Both the position numbers and the translations under genes were made by a program. Below are positions 19,233-29,357 of a stretch of DNA of 64,000 nucleotides, piece by piece. Numbering within the stretch: position 1 is the stretch's first letter; every line of letters starts with the position of its first letter. This DNA is from Pleurocapsaceae cyanobacterium CSU_1_1 (GTDB taxonomy: Bacteria > Cyanobacteriota > Cyanobacteriia > Cyanobacteriales > Xenococcaceae). Location: positions 1-64,000 of the forward strand of contig JAAUOU010000008.1 of NCBI GenBank assembly GCA_012034765.1, given 5' to 3'. Below the pieces are notes generated by a model, which was not told where the DNA came from, ran no database searches, and worked only from the letters and a program-made list of their open reading frames with translations.

Positions 19233-20327
19233 TTAATTTAAATAATCTATAATCGAATTGAGGATTTGTTCATCATATTCGTTAACATTAATCATGAATG
19301 CAGACTTACCTGCTTTTCTAAATTTCTGCATACGCCATGCGAAGCCAAAAGAACCGCTAATGACAATATCTGCACAAATAATTGCATGTATTGACTTTAA
19401 CAGGTTTTCTTCCGATTCCCCGATAATGGTAAAGATGTTTTGATGTTGGGTAAAAATGTTGAATTTCTCATTATATTTTCTTTCCATCGAGTTGAGTTCG
19501 ATTAAGTCATATATCCTAAGTTTACCTTGCAGCATAGCCTTTGTAATGCGTCTGAATGTTCTCTTATAACCGTCGGAAAGAACTACGACAGAAAACTTAT
19601 CTTCTCCATATCTAGTAAATATTTTTTGCAGAAGGAAATGGTAGTCTACGGTCTCTGCCTGTTTGTACTTAGCATCATCTATACTGTTGATATATTTTAA
19701 TTTCCAAGCGTCAATCACTTTGTTGTTAAGATGAATGCAGGCAGTGTCACCTTTTCTCAGGTGGACTGCAATTTTTATTTTGTTCTCATCAAAGGGCAGT
19801 GCGAGTGGCCAAGACTCTCTAGCTTTCCAATATTTTTCAGCAAATTTAAATTTCAGTGTACTTTTATCTACTTTGGCACTATCGATCAAGGATTGTATCT
19901 TAGACTTCAATAAATACATTTTTGGAGTCCATACGAAAGAGTAAATTATACGCTCGGAAAATGGTATTATTGTATTGATGCATTTCCTTAAATCAAAGAT
20001 GTTAGAAATGTTATTTTCTTGCAGGAGCTTGTATAGATTCACGTCTAATATCTGATAGCCCAGAAACTTATTATCATTTATATTTAGTTCATGTTTATCA
20101 AGTCCGAGAAATTTTATAAGTCGATCGGAACTTTTTCTTGGAAAGCCAATATGTTTATGAATTTTTCTTACAATAAAGCTGGATAGGGTACTTCTCTCAC
20201 AAACTAATGGTGTGTGAACGTACTTGTATGCACACGAGCTACCTAATGTATACAACATCGATATTTGATCGGTTTGGTCACCTATTCCTACATTCAAAGG
20301 AATAGCAGTAAAAAAAAATTCTTTCAT
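19233..20327 (-). CDS. Putative fucosyltransferase-like glycosyltransferase
   Basis: This 364-residue protein has no signal peptide. I recognise only the segment KIAVHLRKGDTACI (about residues 184-197), which resembles the HxRRGD donor-binding motif shared by alpha-1,2/1,6-fucosyltransferases (GT11/GT23) and NodZ. The later IICADIVISGSFGFAW resembles their second motif, where the enzyme checks the nucleotide-sugar site. The start MKEFFFTAIPLNVGIGDQ with glycine-rich GIGDQ fits the first GT-B loop. Codons are more AT-rich than in neighbours, typical of a horizontally acquired glycan gene. The function is inferred; other GT-B families are possible. Confidence 0.5.
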   Translation of the reverse strand: MKEFFFTAIPLNVGIGDQTDQISMLYTLGSSCAYKYVHTPLVCERSTLSSFIVRKIHKHIGFPRKSSDRLIKFLGLDKHELNINDNKFLGYQILDVNLYKLLQENNISNIFDLRKCINTIIPFSERIIYSFVWTPKMYLLKSKIQSLIDSAKVDKSTLKFKFAEKYWKARESWPLALPFDENKIKIAVHLRKGDTACIHLNNKVIDAWKLKYINSIDDAKYKQAETVDYHFLLQKIFTRYGEDKFSVVVLSDGYKRTFRRITKAMLQGKLRIYDLIELNSMERKYNEKFNIFTQHQNIFTIIGESEENLLKSIHAIICADIVISGSFGFAWRMQKFRKAGKSAFMINVNEYDEQILNSIIDYLN

Positions 20328-20441
20328 TAGTTTATACTTTGAGAGTAATAAAGGACTATTAAATCAAAAAATTATCATATAGAGACAAATATCAAAGTCA
20401 TTTTTATCTCTATTTAAAGATAGATTGATGCTTATTGCTGA

Positions 20442-21035
20442 TTAGGCAAAACATCTAGACTCAATAACTTCTCTTATCTTTCTTGCTGGTATTCCTGCCC
20501 ATACTTCGTTGGCTGGAATGCTTTTGGTAACTACGCTACCTGCTCCGACTACCGAATTTCTACCGATCGCACAACCAGGAAGAACAGTCACTCCAGCACC
20601 AATCCAGACGTTCTCCTCGATCACAACGCCCACTTTCGATTCATCCCAAGGCAAATCTCTATAGGGCTTTTCACTAGAAATGATATGATTAGATGCAATT
20701 AAAGATACCTGCTGACCGAGCATGGAGTTGCGAGCGATCGATATTTCCCCTCCCGCAGCCCGAATATTTGCTCCTGAGCCAATGATCACTCTTTCAGCAA
20801 TAATTAAACGACCTGGAATACTAGTTAATGGCGAATTAACTTCGACAACGATCTGGGAAAATGGTTCGATAAGCGTTTCACTACCGATGCTAATTGCTTC
20901 AATATCATCATATTCCCAGACTATAGGAGCAGATATATTGGCATCGGGGTTTTTATATTGAACATAAAGATTTCTGAGCAAGTGAACTAACGGTTTTCTG
21001 ACGATCCAAAATAGTTTTTGCCAGGGTTTTTTCAT
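20442..21035 (-). CDS. Left-handed beta-helix acyltransferase (WbbJ/LacA-like)
   Basis: The 197-residue protein shows hexapeptide repeats: IIGSGANIRAAGGEISIARN, VGVVIEENVWIGAGVTVLPG and CAIGRNSVVGAGSVVTKSIP, ending AGIPARKIREV. The SNHIISSEKPYRDLPW loop carries the catalytic His expected in sugar O-acetyltransferases. It probably transfers an acetyl group to a sugar of the exported polymer in the cytosol. It lies between the fucosyltransferase-like and polysialyltransferase-like genes on the same strand. Confidence 0.83.
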   Translation of the reverse strand: MKKPWQKLFWIVRKPLVHLLRNLYVQYKNPDANISAPIVWEYDDIEAISIGSETLIEPFSQIVVEVNSPLTSIPGRLIIAERVIIGSGANIRAAGGEISIARNSMLGQQVSLIASNHIISSEKPYRDLPWDESKVGVVIEENVWIGAGVTVLPGCAIGRNSVVGAGSVVTKSIPANEVWAGIPARKIREVIESRCFA

Positions 21036-21077
21036 GGTGATGGAACATTTATAGAACTTTTTGTTGAAAAACTCAAT

Positions 21078-22267
21078 TTAGATTTTTGTTAGTGCCATTT
21101 TTAAGTCCTGTTCGTGTTTAATCCTACCAGGAGCATAATCTTGAGCAAAAAATTTATTGGTAATCTCGCTGCCAAAACCTATAAAAGAAGGTACATTGAA
21201 TAATAATTTCAATGCTAAACAAGCAGAGCTAAACGCAAATACTTTAACTTGATTGGTCAATTTTAAATTGTCATCAAGAAAAGCTGTAGTAAAAAAAACT
21301 TCAAAAGGAATAAAAAACAAGTTTTTTTCTGTCAGTATAATAATTTGGCTAAATTCTGCTAGGTTATTGCTTAACAGCTTTATTTTCGCGCTGCTATCCC
21401 TTGGATGAGGCTTGATAATTAAAATAGTACGTCGATCGCCATCTTCTTCTTGATTCAGCAAAAATTCTCGATATGCTTCTATTTCCTGCTCTAAAGTCAT
21501 TCTGCCAGCCTCAGAAAAATTTGAGGTCAAAAGAATTGACACAGGAGCATCTCCTATTTGCTGACGCAGTTGGTAGATATAATCTTGAGCTAATAAACTT
21601 TTTAACTGTTTAAATATTTTGAGTAAACTAGCATTGTCGGTGACAGTAACGGGCATGGGTGGTTTTTCCCCCAAGATCTCTGGCAGACTAAAGTAACCGC
21701 GATCAAAGTCGATCTGCTGGAGAACAGTATAGCCCAACATCGATTTGGTGAGATTAAAAGATCCCGATAGTTTAGTTAATAATTGCTTGGGCAAACTTTG
21801 AGGTAAGAAAAATGCTTGAGAATCTGGCGCAAAGTAAATACCAATGCTATCACCGTAGCAAATTTTCTCGGCTGAACGATAGGCATTAGTAAAAAGCTGA
21901 TTGCTAAACTGCCAATTGCGAGATAGATAAATCTCGTCAGCCGAATCTGTTCCTACCAGTTCATGTACTGTTTGAAAATATGCAGATGGGTTAGGATTAA
22001 CTTTGCTAGATAGGGTTTTCATTTGTTCGGAGCTAAGATAGGTAATCTTTTTCCAGGTACAGATTAGCTGCGCCATTTCTTTAATCAGGGCGACAAAATC
22101 ATCGATTTGTCCCGTTGGCGAATTTAGATCGTAGATTACAAGATAGTCTTCATAGCGATCGCAGGCGATCGCTCTTGCTTTCGATAGTCGATGACTGACA
22201 AGGCAGTTACCAACTGAATACTACCTTGACAAGTGATAATTCTTTTCACAAGCCTGCTGGTTTTCAT
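21078..22267 (-). CDS. Polysialyltransferase-family-like glycosyltransferase, apparent one-base deletion
   Basis: After frame repair the protein has 396 residues. The N-terminus (ATG at 22267) reads RIITCQGSIQLVTALSVIDY, the usual first strand of bacterial polysialyl/sialyltransferase-like proteins; one base is missing at about 22172 (GAGCGATCGCC for GAGGCGATCGCC); then RAIACDRYEDYLVIYD follows. The C-terminal half has ILIIKPHPRDSSAKI, the KPHPR motif of the POLYST family, and VFAFSSACL. Related enzymes use CMP-activated acidic sugars. With kdsA next door and kdsB/kdsD in the same locus, CMP-Kdo is a plausible donor; this is inference. A start at 22076 would give a 332-residue protein lacking the first strand. 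Confidence 0.65.
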
Positions 22268-22353
22268 GTTCTAATCTACCAGAATTTTTTTTTCGTATTA
22301 ACCTGTAACAAAAGCAAAACAAGCCTCTAATTTGACATCCATTTTTTTGTTCA

Positions 22354-23202
<849 letters not shown>

Positions 23203-23210
23203 TTATTTTA

Positions 23211-24080
23211 TTACTTTGCGATTTTTATTGGTTCTGGCATTTCATAACCAAGCTGCTGCATAGTAGAACCATGTATGTTCTTCAAAAGTTGTATCTGCTT
23301 GCAAGTGTAATGCTCTTCCCAGCCATTAGCTTGACCAACACGAAAATGTTTGGGATCTTTTTGATTTAACTCTTCAAATGAGGGCATGGTATTAACTGGA
23401 TTATATTCAAGTCCAATAGTGGCTGATATTTGAGCGCAAGCTTGAAGAGGATGCAATAGTACATCTTCAAAGCGAATACGTATTAATCTGCCATTCAAAA
23501 GATGAATGGCTTGATTCCAAGCCTGATGATAAGTACTCCATGAACTTCCTCTAATCTCTTCCGCCAAAGAAATTGTGGCATCTCCATTAGCCTTTTTTAA
23601 ATTGAAAAAAGACCACATAACTGCACCAGGATGACGAATGGGCTGGAGGACATATTCACCTTCAAAATACTTCTTAAAGGGAAGTCGATGGGTTTTGATA
23701 AAAAAGTAGCAATCTTCACCTGCCAACTGCTGGCGATTTTTCGGAGTTAGTACTCTCGAACAGTCAGGAAGTAAGTAGCGACAGTTTTTTGTGTAAGGTG
23801 GCACATTTAAATCGTACCAGGCAATCCACCTATTGAGATTATTGTTCAAAGTTCGTGCTTGTAATTTGTCCCACCGTGATGGCGGATGAGAATTTTCGTT
23901 CGGCCAACGCCAATTTGTGATAAAAGACACTGTGCCACTAGCATAGGTTTTGGCTTTCTGGCTTCCTTTACCCTGGCTTCCTTGATCGTCTGTGGTTATT
24001 GGTCGCTCGAAGAAAGTTTGAATTATTTTCTGAGTTAACGAATTTCCCGAACGTGGATATGAGGCAATATAAATAATCAT
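23211..24080 (-). CDS. Sulfotransferase domain protein
   Basis: The 289-residue protein begins MIIYIASYPRSGNSLTQKII; YPRSGNS is the 5'-phosphosulfate-binding loop of PAPS-dependent sulfotransferases. FIKTHRLPF supplies the expected KTH region, and VLQPIRHPGAVMWSFF matches the 3'-phosphate-binding RDPxDVxxS block. IRIRFEDVLLHPLQ closes the fold. The enzyme likely sulfates a sugar of the exopolysaccharide or its intermediate in the cytosol. It sits between kdsA and the GH10 glycanase, on the same strand. Confidence 0.82.
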   Translation of the reverse strand: MIIYIASYPRSGNSLTQKIIQTFFERPITTDDQGSQGKGSQKAKTYASGTVSFITNWRWPNENSHPPSRWDKLQARTLNNNLNRWIAWYDLNVPPYTKNCRYLLPDCSRVLTPKNRQQLAGEDCYFFIKTHRLPFKKYFEGEYVLQPIRHPGAVMWSFFNLKKANGDATISLAEEIRGSSWSTYHQAWNQAIHLLNGRLIRIRFEDVLLHPLQACAQISATIGLEYNPVNTMPSFEELNQKDPKHFRVGQANGWEEHYTCKQIQLLKNIHGSTMQQLGYEMPEPIKIAK

Positions 24081-24210
24081 GTCAATAAATTTGAGTTTAA
24101 TTCTCCAAATTTTTTTTTAGTGACAGCTACCAGAGACTGGCTTGAAAAAATTCATATTGAAGTAAGTACCTACAGTTGCTGGCTTTTACCATTTTTAATA
24201 AAAACTTATT

Positions 24211-25362
24211 TTAATTTGAGTCCCTTAGAGCTTGTTGAAAACCATAATATGCTGGCTTTGGCTCCATATAACCTTCAAACAAAAGAGCAAATTCATCTTC
24301 GCGATAATCACCCATTTGTCCATCATTTAATCCCCACAAGTGAATCTGATCGACACCACCTTCTCGAGCCGCTTTGACCACATTGTAATAATATTGTTTC
24401 TGTTTTTTCCTTCCCTGTTCGGTACCATCATTACCAACATCTAATTCAGTAATGTAGACCTCTAACCCCAAGTCCTTATACCTTTTAATATTGTTTTTCA
24501 AGCCCTCCCAATCATAAGTTTGCTCTGTGCTTAAGTGTGTCTGAAAACCGACGGCATCCAATGGCACTCCCTGATTAAGCAAATGCTTGACTAGCTGATA
24601 AAACATCTGATATTCATCGTTATCTGGAAATTCAATCCCATTATCTCGTAACTCTAGCTTATTATTAGTATATTTTCTGGCAATTTCTAAGGCTTTACGA
24701 ATATAGACGGGATGCCCAGTAAGTATTTTGTCAGATCCACTCAGACCCGATCGATCTTCTTCCCATCCAAGTTGGTTCCAGATTGTTCCTGTGTATGGAG
24801 CACCACCTTCTAGCCAAAGGGTTTCATTAACCACGTTCCAGACATCAATTTTGCTACCATTATTATTGCTGTGCATCACCTCGCGAATATAGTCTTCCAT
24901 AATGTCTTCTAATTGCCTATTTGTATAAGTCTTATCAATAAACCATTGGGGATAATATTGATTAGGACCAACTAGTAAATGGGCCATTTGCACAAGTCCT
25001 TGCTCCTCAAACCAGTTAACTGTAGTATTAAACTGTGAAAAATCATACTTCTTATAACCCCTCCAAAGACTTTTGGGATAACATAAAACTGTCCCCGCAC
25101 TCATTTCTTGCTTATATAAACTTCTATATCTTTGCTGACTTTCACCGTCTTTAGGAAAAAAAGTATTATATGTTCCTATACTCCCAATTTTAATATCGGG
25201 TGCTGCTAAGTCTTTTAATGTACTAATGCCAGTTTCAGTTGACAGTACACGAAGCAATATAGTTGCAAAAATTAATAATATTGCTATTAGTAAGCTACTA
25301 ATTATTAATTGCTTATATTTTTTAAAATATCGGTATTTCACTAGACCTCTTAGTTCCAACAT
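24211..25362 (-). CDS. Membrane-anchored GH10 endo-beta-xylanase-like glycoside hydrolase
   Basis: The 383-residue protein has one N-terminal membrane helix (IISSLLIAILLIFATILLRV, residues 20-39) and then a GH10 barrel. VWNVVNE holds the acid/base Glu180 and EVYITELDV the nucleophile Glu306, both in the family context. GFQTHLS and HLWGLND fit the substrate-binding loops. GH10 enzymes cut beta-1,4-xylan and related chains. The anchor places it in the periplasm facing the growing polysaccharide. Its place beside the sulfotransferase and polymerase suggests it trims or releases the cell's own polymer; no carbohydrate-binding module for foreign plant material is visible. Confidence 0.85.
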   Translation of the reverse strand: MLELRGLVKYRYFKKYKQLIISSLLIAILLIFATILLRVLSTETGISTLKDLAAPDIKIGSIGTYNTFFPKDGESQQRYRSLYKQEMSAGTVLCYPKSLWRGYKKYDFSQFNTTVNWFEEQGLVQMAHLLVGPNQYYPQWFIDKTYTNRQLEDIMEDYIREVMHSNNNGSKIDVWNVVNETLWLEGGAPYTGTIWNQLGWEEDRSGLSGSDKILTGHPVYIRKALEIARKYTNNKLELRDNGIEFPDNDEYQMFYQLVKHLLNQGVPLDAVGFQTHLSTEQTYDWEGLKNNIKRYKDLGLEVYITELDVGNDGTEQGRKKQKQYYYNVVKAAREGGVDQIHLWGLNDGQMGDYREDEFALLFEGYMEPKPAYYGFQQALRDSN

Positions 25363-25964
25363 ATGTTAGTAGTGAGCTGTTTTGGATTGGAAAAACTCTC
25401 TACTTGTTAACTTATACTTTGGTTATCTAATAAGACTTAAGCGCGATCGCTTGTTTATTTCTCCTAGTTAAATTTTTATTTTGGACTTTAATTATTTATC
25501 CAGACTTGATATTACCTCAAGTAGACCAGAAATTGGAAATATTAGCCAGACGATTTAGGTTAATGGTTTACTGAAAATTTGCTTTTGGACTAGCTCAATG
25601 TTTGGCAAGTATTTTATTTTTAGTAAGACTCGGCTTTTCAATCTTTAAGTATCAGACTTAGCTATCAAAAAAATTGTTACTAATGATACTATAAATATAA
25701 TCGATTGACCACAAGATTGAGTAAAGATAATCTAGATAACTTATTTACTTTTATGTACTGTTGAAAAAATAGAGTATTTGAGTATATACTTAGCTGTAAC
25801 TTCAAGTTGTATTGATTTTTTACTACAGTAAAACAAGTATTCTAGCGCACAGATCACATGACTTATCAGAAGCATAACGAAGATTCTGCAAAAGTTTAAC
25901 GATTTATAGTATTTGTTAACGACTCAGGTAAAGCCTGAGAATATTTAGGTTTCTTAATACTACA
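25363..25964. other. Non-coding divergent spacer between the two polysaccharide arms
   Basis: This 602-bp AT-rich gap separates the leftward GH10 arm from the rightward GT2 arm, so it must carry the promoters of both. I found no convincing gene on either strand. It has a HIP1 site at 25442-25449 and a perfect 6-bp hairpin near its right end. I could not assign exact -35/-10 elements. Confidence 0.5.
25923..25939 (+). promoter_or_regulatory. Hairpin in the leader of the GT2 gene
   Basis: CTCAGG and CCTGAG (25923-25928 and 25934-25939) form a perfect stem around a 5-base loop, ending 25 bp before the GT2 start codon. It has no following T run, so it is not a terminator; it may protect the mRNA 5' end, bind a regulator, or be chance. 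Confidence 0.3.
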
Positions 25965-26786
25965 ATGAATAAGACATACCCGAAGATTTCAATTGTCACT
26001 CCTTCTTATAATCAGGGGAGATTTATTGAATCAGCTATTCAAAGTGTGCTAAATCAAAATTATCCCAATTTTGAGCATATTATTTTAGATAATTGTTCTA
26101 CAGACGGAACAGTTGAGATTTTGCAAAAGTATCCCCATCTAGTTTGGAAGTCTAAACCAGATCAAGGTCAAAGTGATGCCCTCAATCAGGGGTTTCGGCT
26201 GGCAACAGGGGACATAATTGGCTGGCTCAATGCCGACGATTTGTATTTACCCAAATGCTTTGAACAGACCGTAAAATCTTTTGCCAATTCTGCTGAAAGT
26301 AGCATTGCTTACGGGGACTATCGTTGGGTAAATGAACAGGGTCAAGTTATTCAATTTAGAAAAGAACTAGACTTTGATTGGTTTATTCTTAAATATTTGC
26401 ACGTCTTATACATACCAAGTACATCCACGTTTTTTAAGCGCAAGATATTTGAAGAGGAAAACTTTTTAGATACTTCACTTAAGTATTCGATGGACTATGA
26501 ATTTTTTCTACGCCTAGCTCGTCAGAAATATCATTTCGTTCACATTAATTCTTATTTGGCGGACTTTAGATGGCATCAAGAAAATAAATCGACGATCGCC
26601 TATTTAGAGCAGAAAGAAGAAAAAACCAGGGCTTTGTTACGCCACGATAGTTTCTTACAAAAAATTCCCCCGCATATTCAATCGATCATTAGGAATTTAC
26701 TAGAAATACTGGCTAGGGGAAAGCGTTATTTTTTGAAAGGTTTTAAAGGTTACTACTTTAAGCAGTGGCAAACCAAGTCTAGTTGA
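25965..26786 (+). CDS. Glycosyltransferase family 2
   Basis: The 273-residue GT-A enzyme opens KISIVTPSYNQGRFIESAIQ and follows with NYPNFEHIILDNCSTDGTVE, KPDQGQSDALNQGFRLATGD and GWLNADDLYLP; the ADD is the metal-binding DxD of the donor site. Members transfer a single sugar from a nucleotide sugar. There is no membrane segment, so it works as a soluble or peripheral enzyme. It opens the rightward arm of the locus. Confidence 0.88.
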   Translation: MNKTYPKISIVTPSYNQGRFIESAIQSVLNQNYPNFEHIILDNCSTDGTVEILQKYPHLVWKSKPDQGQSDALNQGFRLATGDIIGWLNADDLYLPKCFEQTVKSFANSAESSIAYGDYRWVNEQGQVIQFRKELDFDWFILKYLHVLYIPSTSTFFKRKIFEEENFLDTSLKYSMDYEFFLRLARQKYHFVHINSYLADFRWHQENKSTIAYLEQKEEKTRALLRHDSFLQKIPPHIQSIIRNLLEILARGKRYFLKGFKGYYFKQWQTKSS

Positions 26787-26833
26787 ACATAAAGCTGCCA
26801 AGATCTCGAATAACTAACGATTATTGACTTAAA

Positions 26834-26869
26834 CCGTCGTTTAATCCCAAGTTTGCTTGATTAAGACGG
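26834..26869. repeat. Inverted repeat between GT2 and the epimerase
   Basis: CCGTC with TTTAATC (26834-26846) pairs with GATTAAGACGG (26859-26869) with one bulged base, forming a stable hairpin 47 bp after the GT2 stop. A following AAAACTAA stretch is not a clear U tract. It may attenuate read-through or stabilise the upstream message. Confidence 0.35.
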
Positions 26870-26926
26870 CAGAAAACTAATAGCTCAAACTTACAACAAT
26901 TTATCTACTTAAAAGAGTTAAGTAAT

Positions 26927-27922
26927 ATGAGAATTTTGATCACGGGTGGTAGAGGATATGTAGGTCGTACTTTGACTAGACTCCTCATGCAGGATCATTC
27001 AGTTTGCGTAGTTGATAATCATAGATACGGTTTATCTAGATTTGAAGTTCAGGAATTAAAGCATTTTCAGCTAAAAAACATCGATATTCGCGATCTTCAA
27101 AAGCTAGAGCGAGTTATCCAAGATTTTCAGCCAGAAGTTATTATTCATTTAGCAGCAATTCACTATATTCCTGAATGTGAAACACAGCTTAATTTAACCT
27201 TATCAACCAATATCGAAGGGACGGTTAATCTATTGTCCTTATGTCCGCCCGACTGTAGATTTGTATTTGCCAGTAGCGGAGCAATCTATAGCCCCCAAGA
27301 CACACCTCACAACGAAGCCAGTTCACCTGCTGAACCCATGGATGTTTATGGTTTTACCAAACTTCAAGGGGAACACTATGTTAAGTATTTCTCAAAAAGA
27401 AGAGGCTTTGCTGCTGTTATAGTGCGGTTATTTAATGTAGCTGGTCCTGGCGAAACTAATCCCCATCTTTTACCAGAAATTTTTGCCCAATTAAAATCAT
27501 CTCAGCGCACTATTAAATTAGGTAATTTATCTCCAAAAAGGGATTATATTGACGTTCGGGATGCTGCTAGAGGTTTTTGGGCGGTGGCATCTCGGGGAAA
27601 TGTACCGCCGAAATCTGTCACTACCGTTAATTTGGGAACAATGAAACAATATTCTGTGGTTGAACTACTAGATAGAATCAAAATTATTAGCGGAATTGAA
27701 TTTGAGATCGAACAAGATGTGAAACGCCTGCGCAAAGTAGATCGACCCTATCTTTTTGCTGATATTTCCCAAATTGAAGCTTTATTTGGCTGGAAACCAA
27801 AATTTAATATCAACGATACAATCAAAGCAATGATTCATGAGCCAGATCTGCCCGTTCATTTGGTCAAAAAATATTCTTTATTGACTGCTGCACCCCTCAA
27901 GTCTGAATTATATGCCAGTTGA
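26927..27922 (+). CDS. NAD-dependent nucleotide-sugar epimerase/dehydratase
   Basis: This 331-residue extended SDR protein has an N-terminal NAD-binding MRILITGGRGYVGRTLTRLL (GxxGxxG). It also has HLAAIHYIPECE, FASSGAIYSP (catalytic Ser/Thr region), and VYGFTKLQGE with the catalytic YxxxK. RLFNVAGPGETNPH and the C-terminal GWKPKFNINDTIKAMI fit UDP-sugar epimerases of GalE type. It likely makes one of the nucleotide sugars used by the GTs of the locus; the exact epimer cannot be told. Confidence 0.87.
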   Translation: MRILITGGRGYVGRTLTRLLMQDHSVCVVDNHRYGLSRFEVQELKHFQLKNIDIRDLQKLERVIQDFQPEVIIHLAAIHYIPECETQLNLTLSTNIEGTVNLLSLCPPDCRFVFASSGAIYSPQDTPHNEASSPAEPMDVYGFTKLQGEHYVKYFSKRRGFAAVIVRLFNVAGPGETNPHLLPEIFAQLKSSQRTIKLGNLSPKRDYIDVRDAARGFWAVASRGNVPPKSVTTVNLGTMKQYSVVELLDRIKIISGIEFEIEQDVKRLRKVDRPYLFADISQIEALFGWKPKFNINDTIKAMIHEPDLPVHLVKKYSLLTAAPLKSELYAS

Positions 27923-27924
27923 TC

Positions 27925-27955
27925 AGCGAGGCTTTACTCGCTATGTTGTTTTGTT
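27925..27955 (+). terminator. Possible rho-independent terminator after the epimerase gene
   Basis: AGCGAG and CTCGCT (27925-27930, 27937-27942) form a perfect 6-bp stem with a 6-base loop just 3 bp after the stop codon, followed by a T-rich ATGTTGTTTTGTT. The T tract is interrupted, so termination may be partial. Confidence 0.45.
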
Positions 27956-28001
27956 GGTCTAATTATAAGTACTCACAAACATTAGCCTACTATTAATACC
28001 T

Positions 28002-29251
28002 ATGAAAGTTCTAGCTGCGGTGATTGTTCCTCCCCATTTAAGTGCTAGCGGTGCTGCTAATGCTGCCAAACATTTAAGTGCCTCATTAGCTAACTATTGC
28101 GATATAGACATTGCCATTCTTTCATTGCAAGAGGTAGCCAGCAATTTTGGCAAAGCCAGGTTATTAGCAAGAAAGTCATCTAATATTTTGTCTTTTACTA
28201 AAGGTTTCTTACCTAACAAGTTTCGCACTTTATTTTATCGAGCCGATATTCCTACTTTAATCAAAAATGGCAGCTACGATCTCGTTCATTTACACAACGT
28301 TATTCCAGCCCTAGAAACAAAACGTGTTGCTCGGGCTTGTGTGAAAAAAGGAATTCCTTACGTTATCTCAACTCATGGTTTTTTTGAGGCGACTTCCAGC
28401 GGTAATGCCTACTCCCTTAAATATATTCATGAAAAGTTGGCTTGGAAATTTTTGCTCGAAAAGCCTATTAATTATATTGTTGAATATGCAGACAAAATAT
28501 TTGCCCTATCTCCCTTTGAATACCCTTTATTAAAGCAACTTGGTATCGAGTCAGAAAGAATAGAGGTTGTTACTAATGGTGTCAGTCAAGAATTTTTTGC
28601 GCCAAGAGAATTAAAGGAAATCGATTTGGTTACAGAGCGATTGAATTTACCCAAGTTATCCGACCAAGAAATACCCGTAGGTATTTTTTGGGCAATCATA
28701 CCAAAAACAAAGGGGTTGAAATTCTTTTAGAAGCATTTGAGCGCATTGAAAAACCGTTTATTCTAATTGTTTGCGGTCAAAAAAGAAACAATATTGACTA
28801 CAATAAATATTCTGCCAACTTAAGCCCAAAGCAAAAAATAATCTTCACCGACTGGATTTCCTACGAAGATGTTATCTCTCTCTTTCATTATGCCGATCTG
28901 TTTGTTTATCCAACTCAATCAGACACGTTGCCCCTAGTGGTTTTGGAAGCAATGGCTTGTGGTCTACCAATTCTTTCTACCAAAGTAGGGGGAATTCCCT
29001 ATCAAGTAGATCGAAGCTGTGGTGTTTTAGTAGAGCCAAAAAACCCTCAAGCCATCAAGGAAGCATTTGAGCAAATGACTCAAAATAAGTCAGAATTGCT
29101 TAAGATGGGTCGCGCTGCCCATCAAATTGTCAAGCAAAAGTTTAATTGGGAAAGTTCTGCTCAAAAGGCTTTTACGCTTTATCGGGAGATATTAGAAATA
29201 GACCAAGCTCAAAAATCTGACAAAACATCTGTCGTCTCTGTTAGCAGATAG
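28002..29251 (+). CDS. Glycosyltransferase family 4, apparent one-base deletion in a T run
   Basis: The repaired product is 416 residues with GT-B features: an N-terminal LSASGAANAAKHLSASLANY acceptor domain, VHLHNVIPALETKR, ISTHGFFEATS and VEVVTNGVSQEFF. After the break come VEILLEAFERIEKPFILIVC, FVYPTQSDTLPLVVLEAMAC and STKVGGIPYQV (donor site). The two parts meet in the T6 run at 28684-28689; a seventh T turns IFWAIIPKTK into the expected IFLGNHTKNKGVE. No second mutation is present, which favours a recent event or a sequence error. Confidence 0.82.
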
Positions 29252-29357
29252 TGAAGCAAAAGTAGTGAGCAGCAAATCTCCTGGTAGAAACCCAAACTAA
29301 GTTTGAGAGTAAGCTTGCCACTCAAAGCCGATCATTCGCCAGCCCGAAACTCTGACT

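Noticed and set aside
24120..24377. 85-aa plus-strand ORF over the end of the GH10 gene
   Set aside because: It is antisense to a clear GH10 domain and has no ribosome site.
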